35,257 bases of DNA from Oscillospiraceae bacterium. Its GTDB lineage: Bacteria; Bacillota; Clostridia; UBA1381; UBA9506. Below, piece by piece: positions 35,005-35,257 of the stretch. Numbering within the stretch: position 1 is the first letter of the stretch; each line of letters begins with the position of its first letter. The DNA lies in contig SVJS01000011.1 in the NCBI GenBank assembly GCA_015068855.1, positions 1 to 35,257 of the forward strand, read 5' to 3'. The notes under the pieces are model-generated. The model was not told the DNA's origin. It searched no databases and saw nothing but the letters and a program-made list of their open reading frames with translations. The translations under genes were made by a program, and so were the position numbers.

Positions 35005-35257
35005 TTAGTTCATGGTAATCAGCACGTCGCCGTTGTTAACTGTGGCGCCTGCGGAGGTGGCAATCGAAGCGATGGTGCCGTCCTGCGGTGCAACAATTTC
35101 GTTTTCCATTTTCATGGCCTCTAAAACAACGAGGGTCTGGCCGGCCTTAACAGCAGCGCCAACGCTTGTTTCGATACGCAAAATGGTGCCGGGCATGGGC
35201 GCGCTTACGCTGATCGCACCGGCGCTGCCGGAAGCAGCCGGAGCAGCCGGAGCAGCA
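35005..35257 (-). CDS. biotin carboxyl carrier subunit of the decarboxylase (partial, N-terminus outside the window)
   Basis: The final 83 residues are visible. An Ala/Pro-rich linker (AAPAAPAASGSAG) leads into a biotinyl domain starting APMPGTILRI. The biotin-attachment motif EAMKMEN has its Lys codon at 35112-35110, and GDVLITMN ends the protein. The frame is open to the window edge. It is the mobile carboxyl carrier between the OadA and OadB subunits; a small OadG-type membrane subunit would be expected further upstream. Confidence 0.92.
   Translation of the reverse strand, partial: AAPAAPAASGSAGAISVSAPMPGTILRIETSVGAAVKAGQTLVVLEAMKMENEIVAPQDGTIASIATSAGATVNNGDVLITMN

Overview
The window looks like a chromosomal segment of a Clostridia-type Firmicute, probably an uncultured anaerobe. 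The evidence is TTGACA/TATAAT-type promoters with 17-bp spacers, strong GGAGG ribosome sites, a CIRCE-controlled groESL operon, the parA-parB-DUF4446-serS cluster typical of clostridial origin regions, RNase M5, and a probable Na+-pumping oxaloacetate decarboxylase. No phage, integrase, transposase, CRISPR or plasmid genes were found. Most genes are ordinary housekeeping genes. The unusual material lies between them.

Layout. 1-1.75 kb: the 3' part of a YifB/ComM-type ATPase gene, tRNA-Leu(UAA) with its own promoter and terminator, then an array of small palindromes followed by a four-helix-bundle (S23/bAvd-like) gene. 1.8-3.7 kb (minus): uxuA-uxuB for hexuronate use. 3.8-7.5 kb: dnaE. 7.5-7.8 kb: a compound intergenic repeat. 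7.8-8.7 kb (minus): degV. 9.0-13.1 kb: class A penicillin-binding protein and alpha-phosphoglucomutase. 13.1-13.8 kb (minus): GT2 glycosyltransferase.

13.9-21.2 kb is an origin-type block. A T-rich intergenic region carries several DnaA-box-like 9-mers (core TCAACA). It is followed by dnaN, rnmV, an unrecognised gene, greA, two parS sites, parA, parB, a DUF4446 gene and serS. No dnaA lies between the boxes and dnaN, and none lies elsewhere in the window. 21.3-24.6 kb (minus): a polytopic membrane protein, a DUF1385 protein and prmC. 24.7-26.5 kb: a membrane-anchored LysM/G5/M23 cell-wall hydrolase. 26.5-26.7 kb: a second copy of the intergenic repeat in inverted orientation. 26.8-30 kb (minus): FAD oxidoreductase, hflX and yigZ. 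30.1-32.2 kb: groES-groEL. 32.3-35.3 kb (minus): oxaloacetate decarboxylase alpha, beta and a biotin-carrier subunit that runs off the edge.

Three points merit most attention. (1) A repeat of about 250 bp occurs twice; each copy directly follows a gene (degV, lytM) in the same relative orientation, supplies an intrinsic terminator, and keeps several stems, so it is a candidate mobile terminator or structured RNA. (2) The palindrome array lies immediately upstream of the promoter of the four-helix-bundle gene. (3) The oriC-like region beside dnaN lacks dnaA. A smaller oddity is a long hairpin that buries the Shine-Dalgarno of the unrecognised gene between rnmV and greA.
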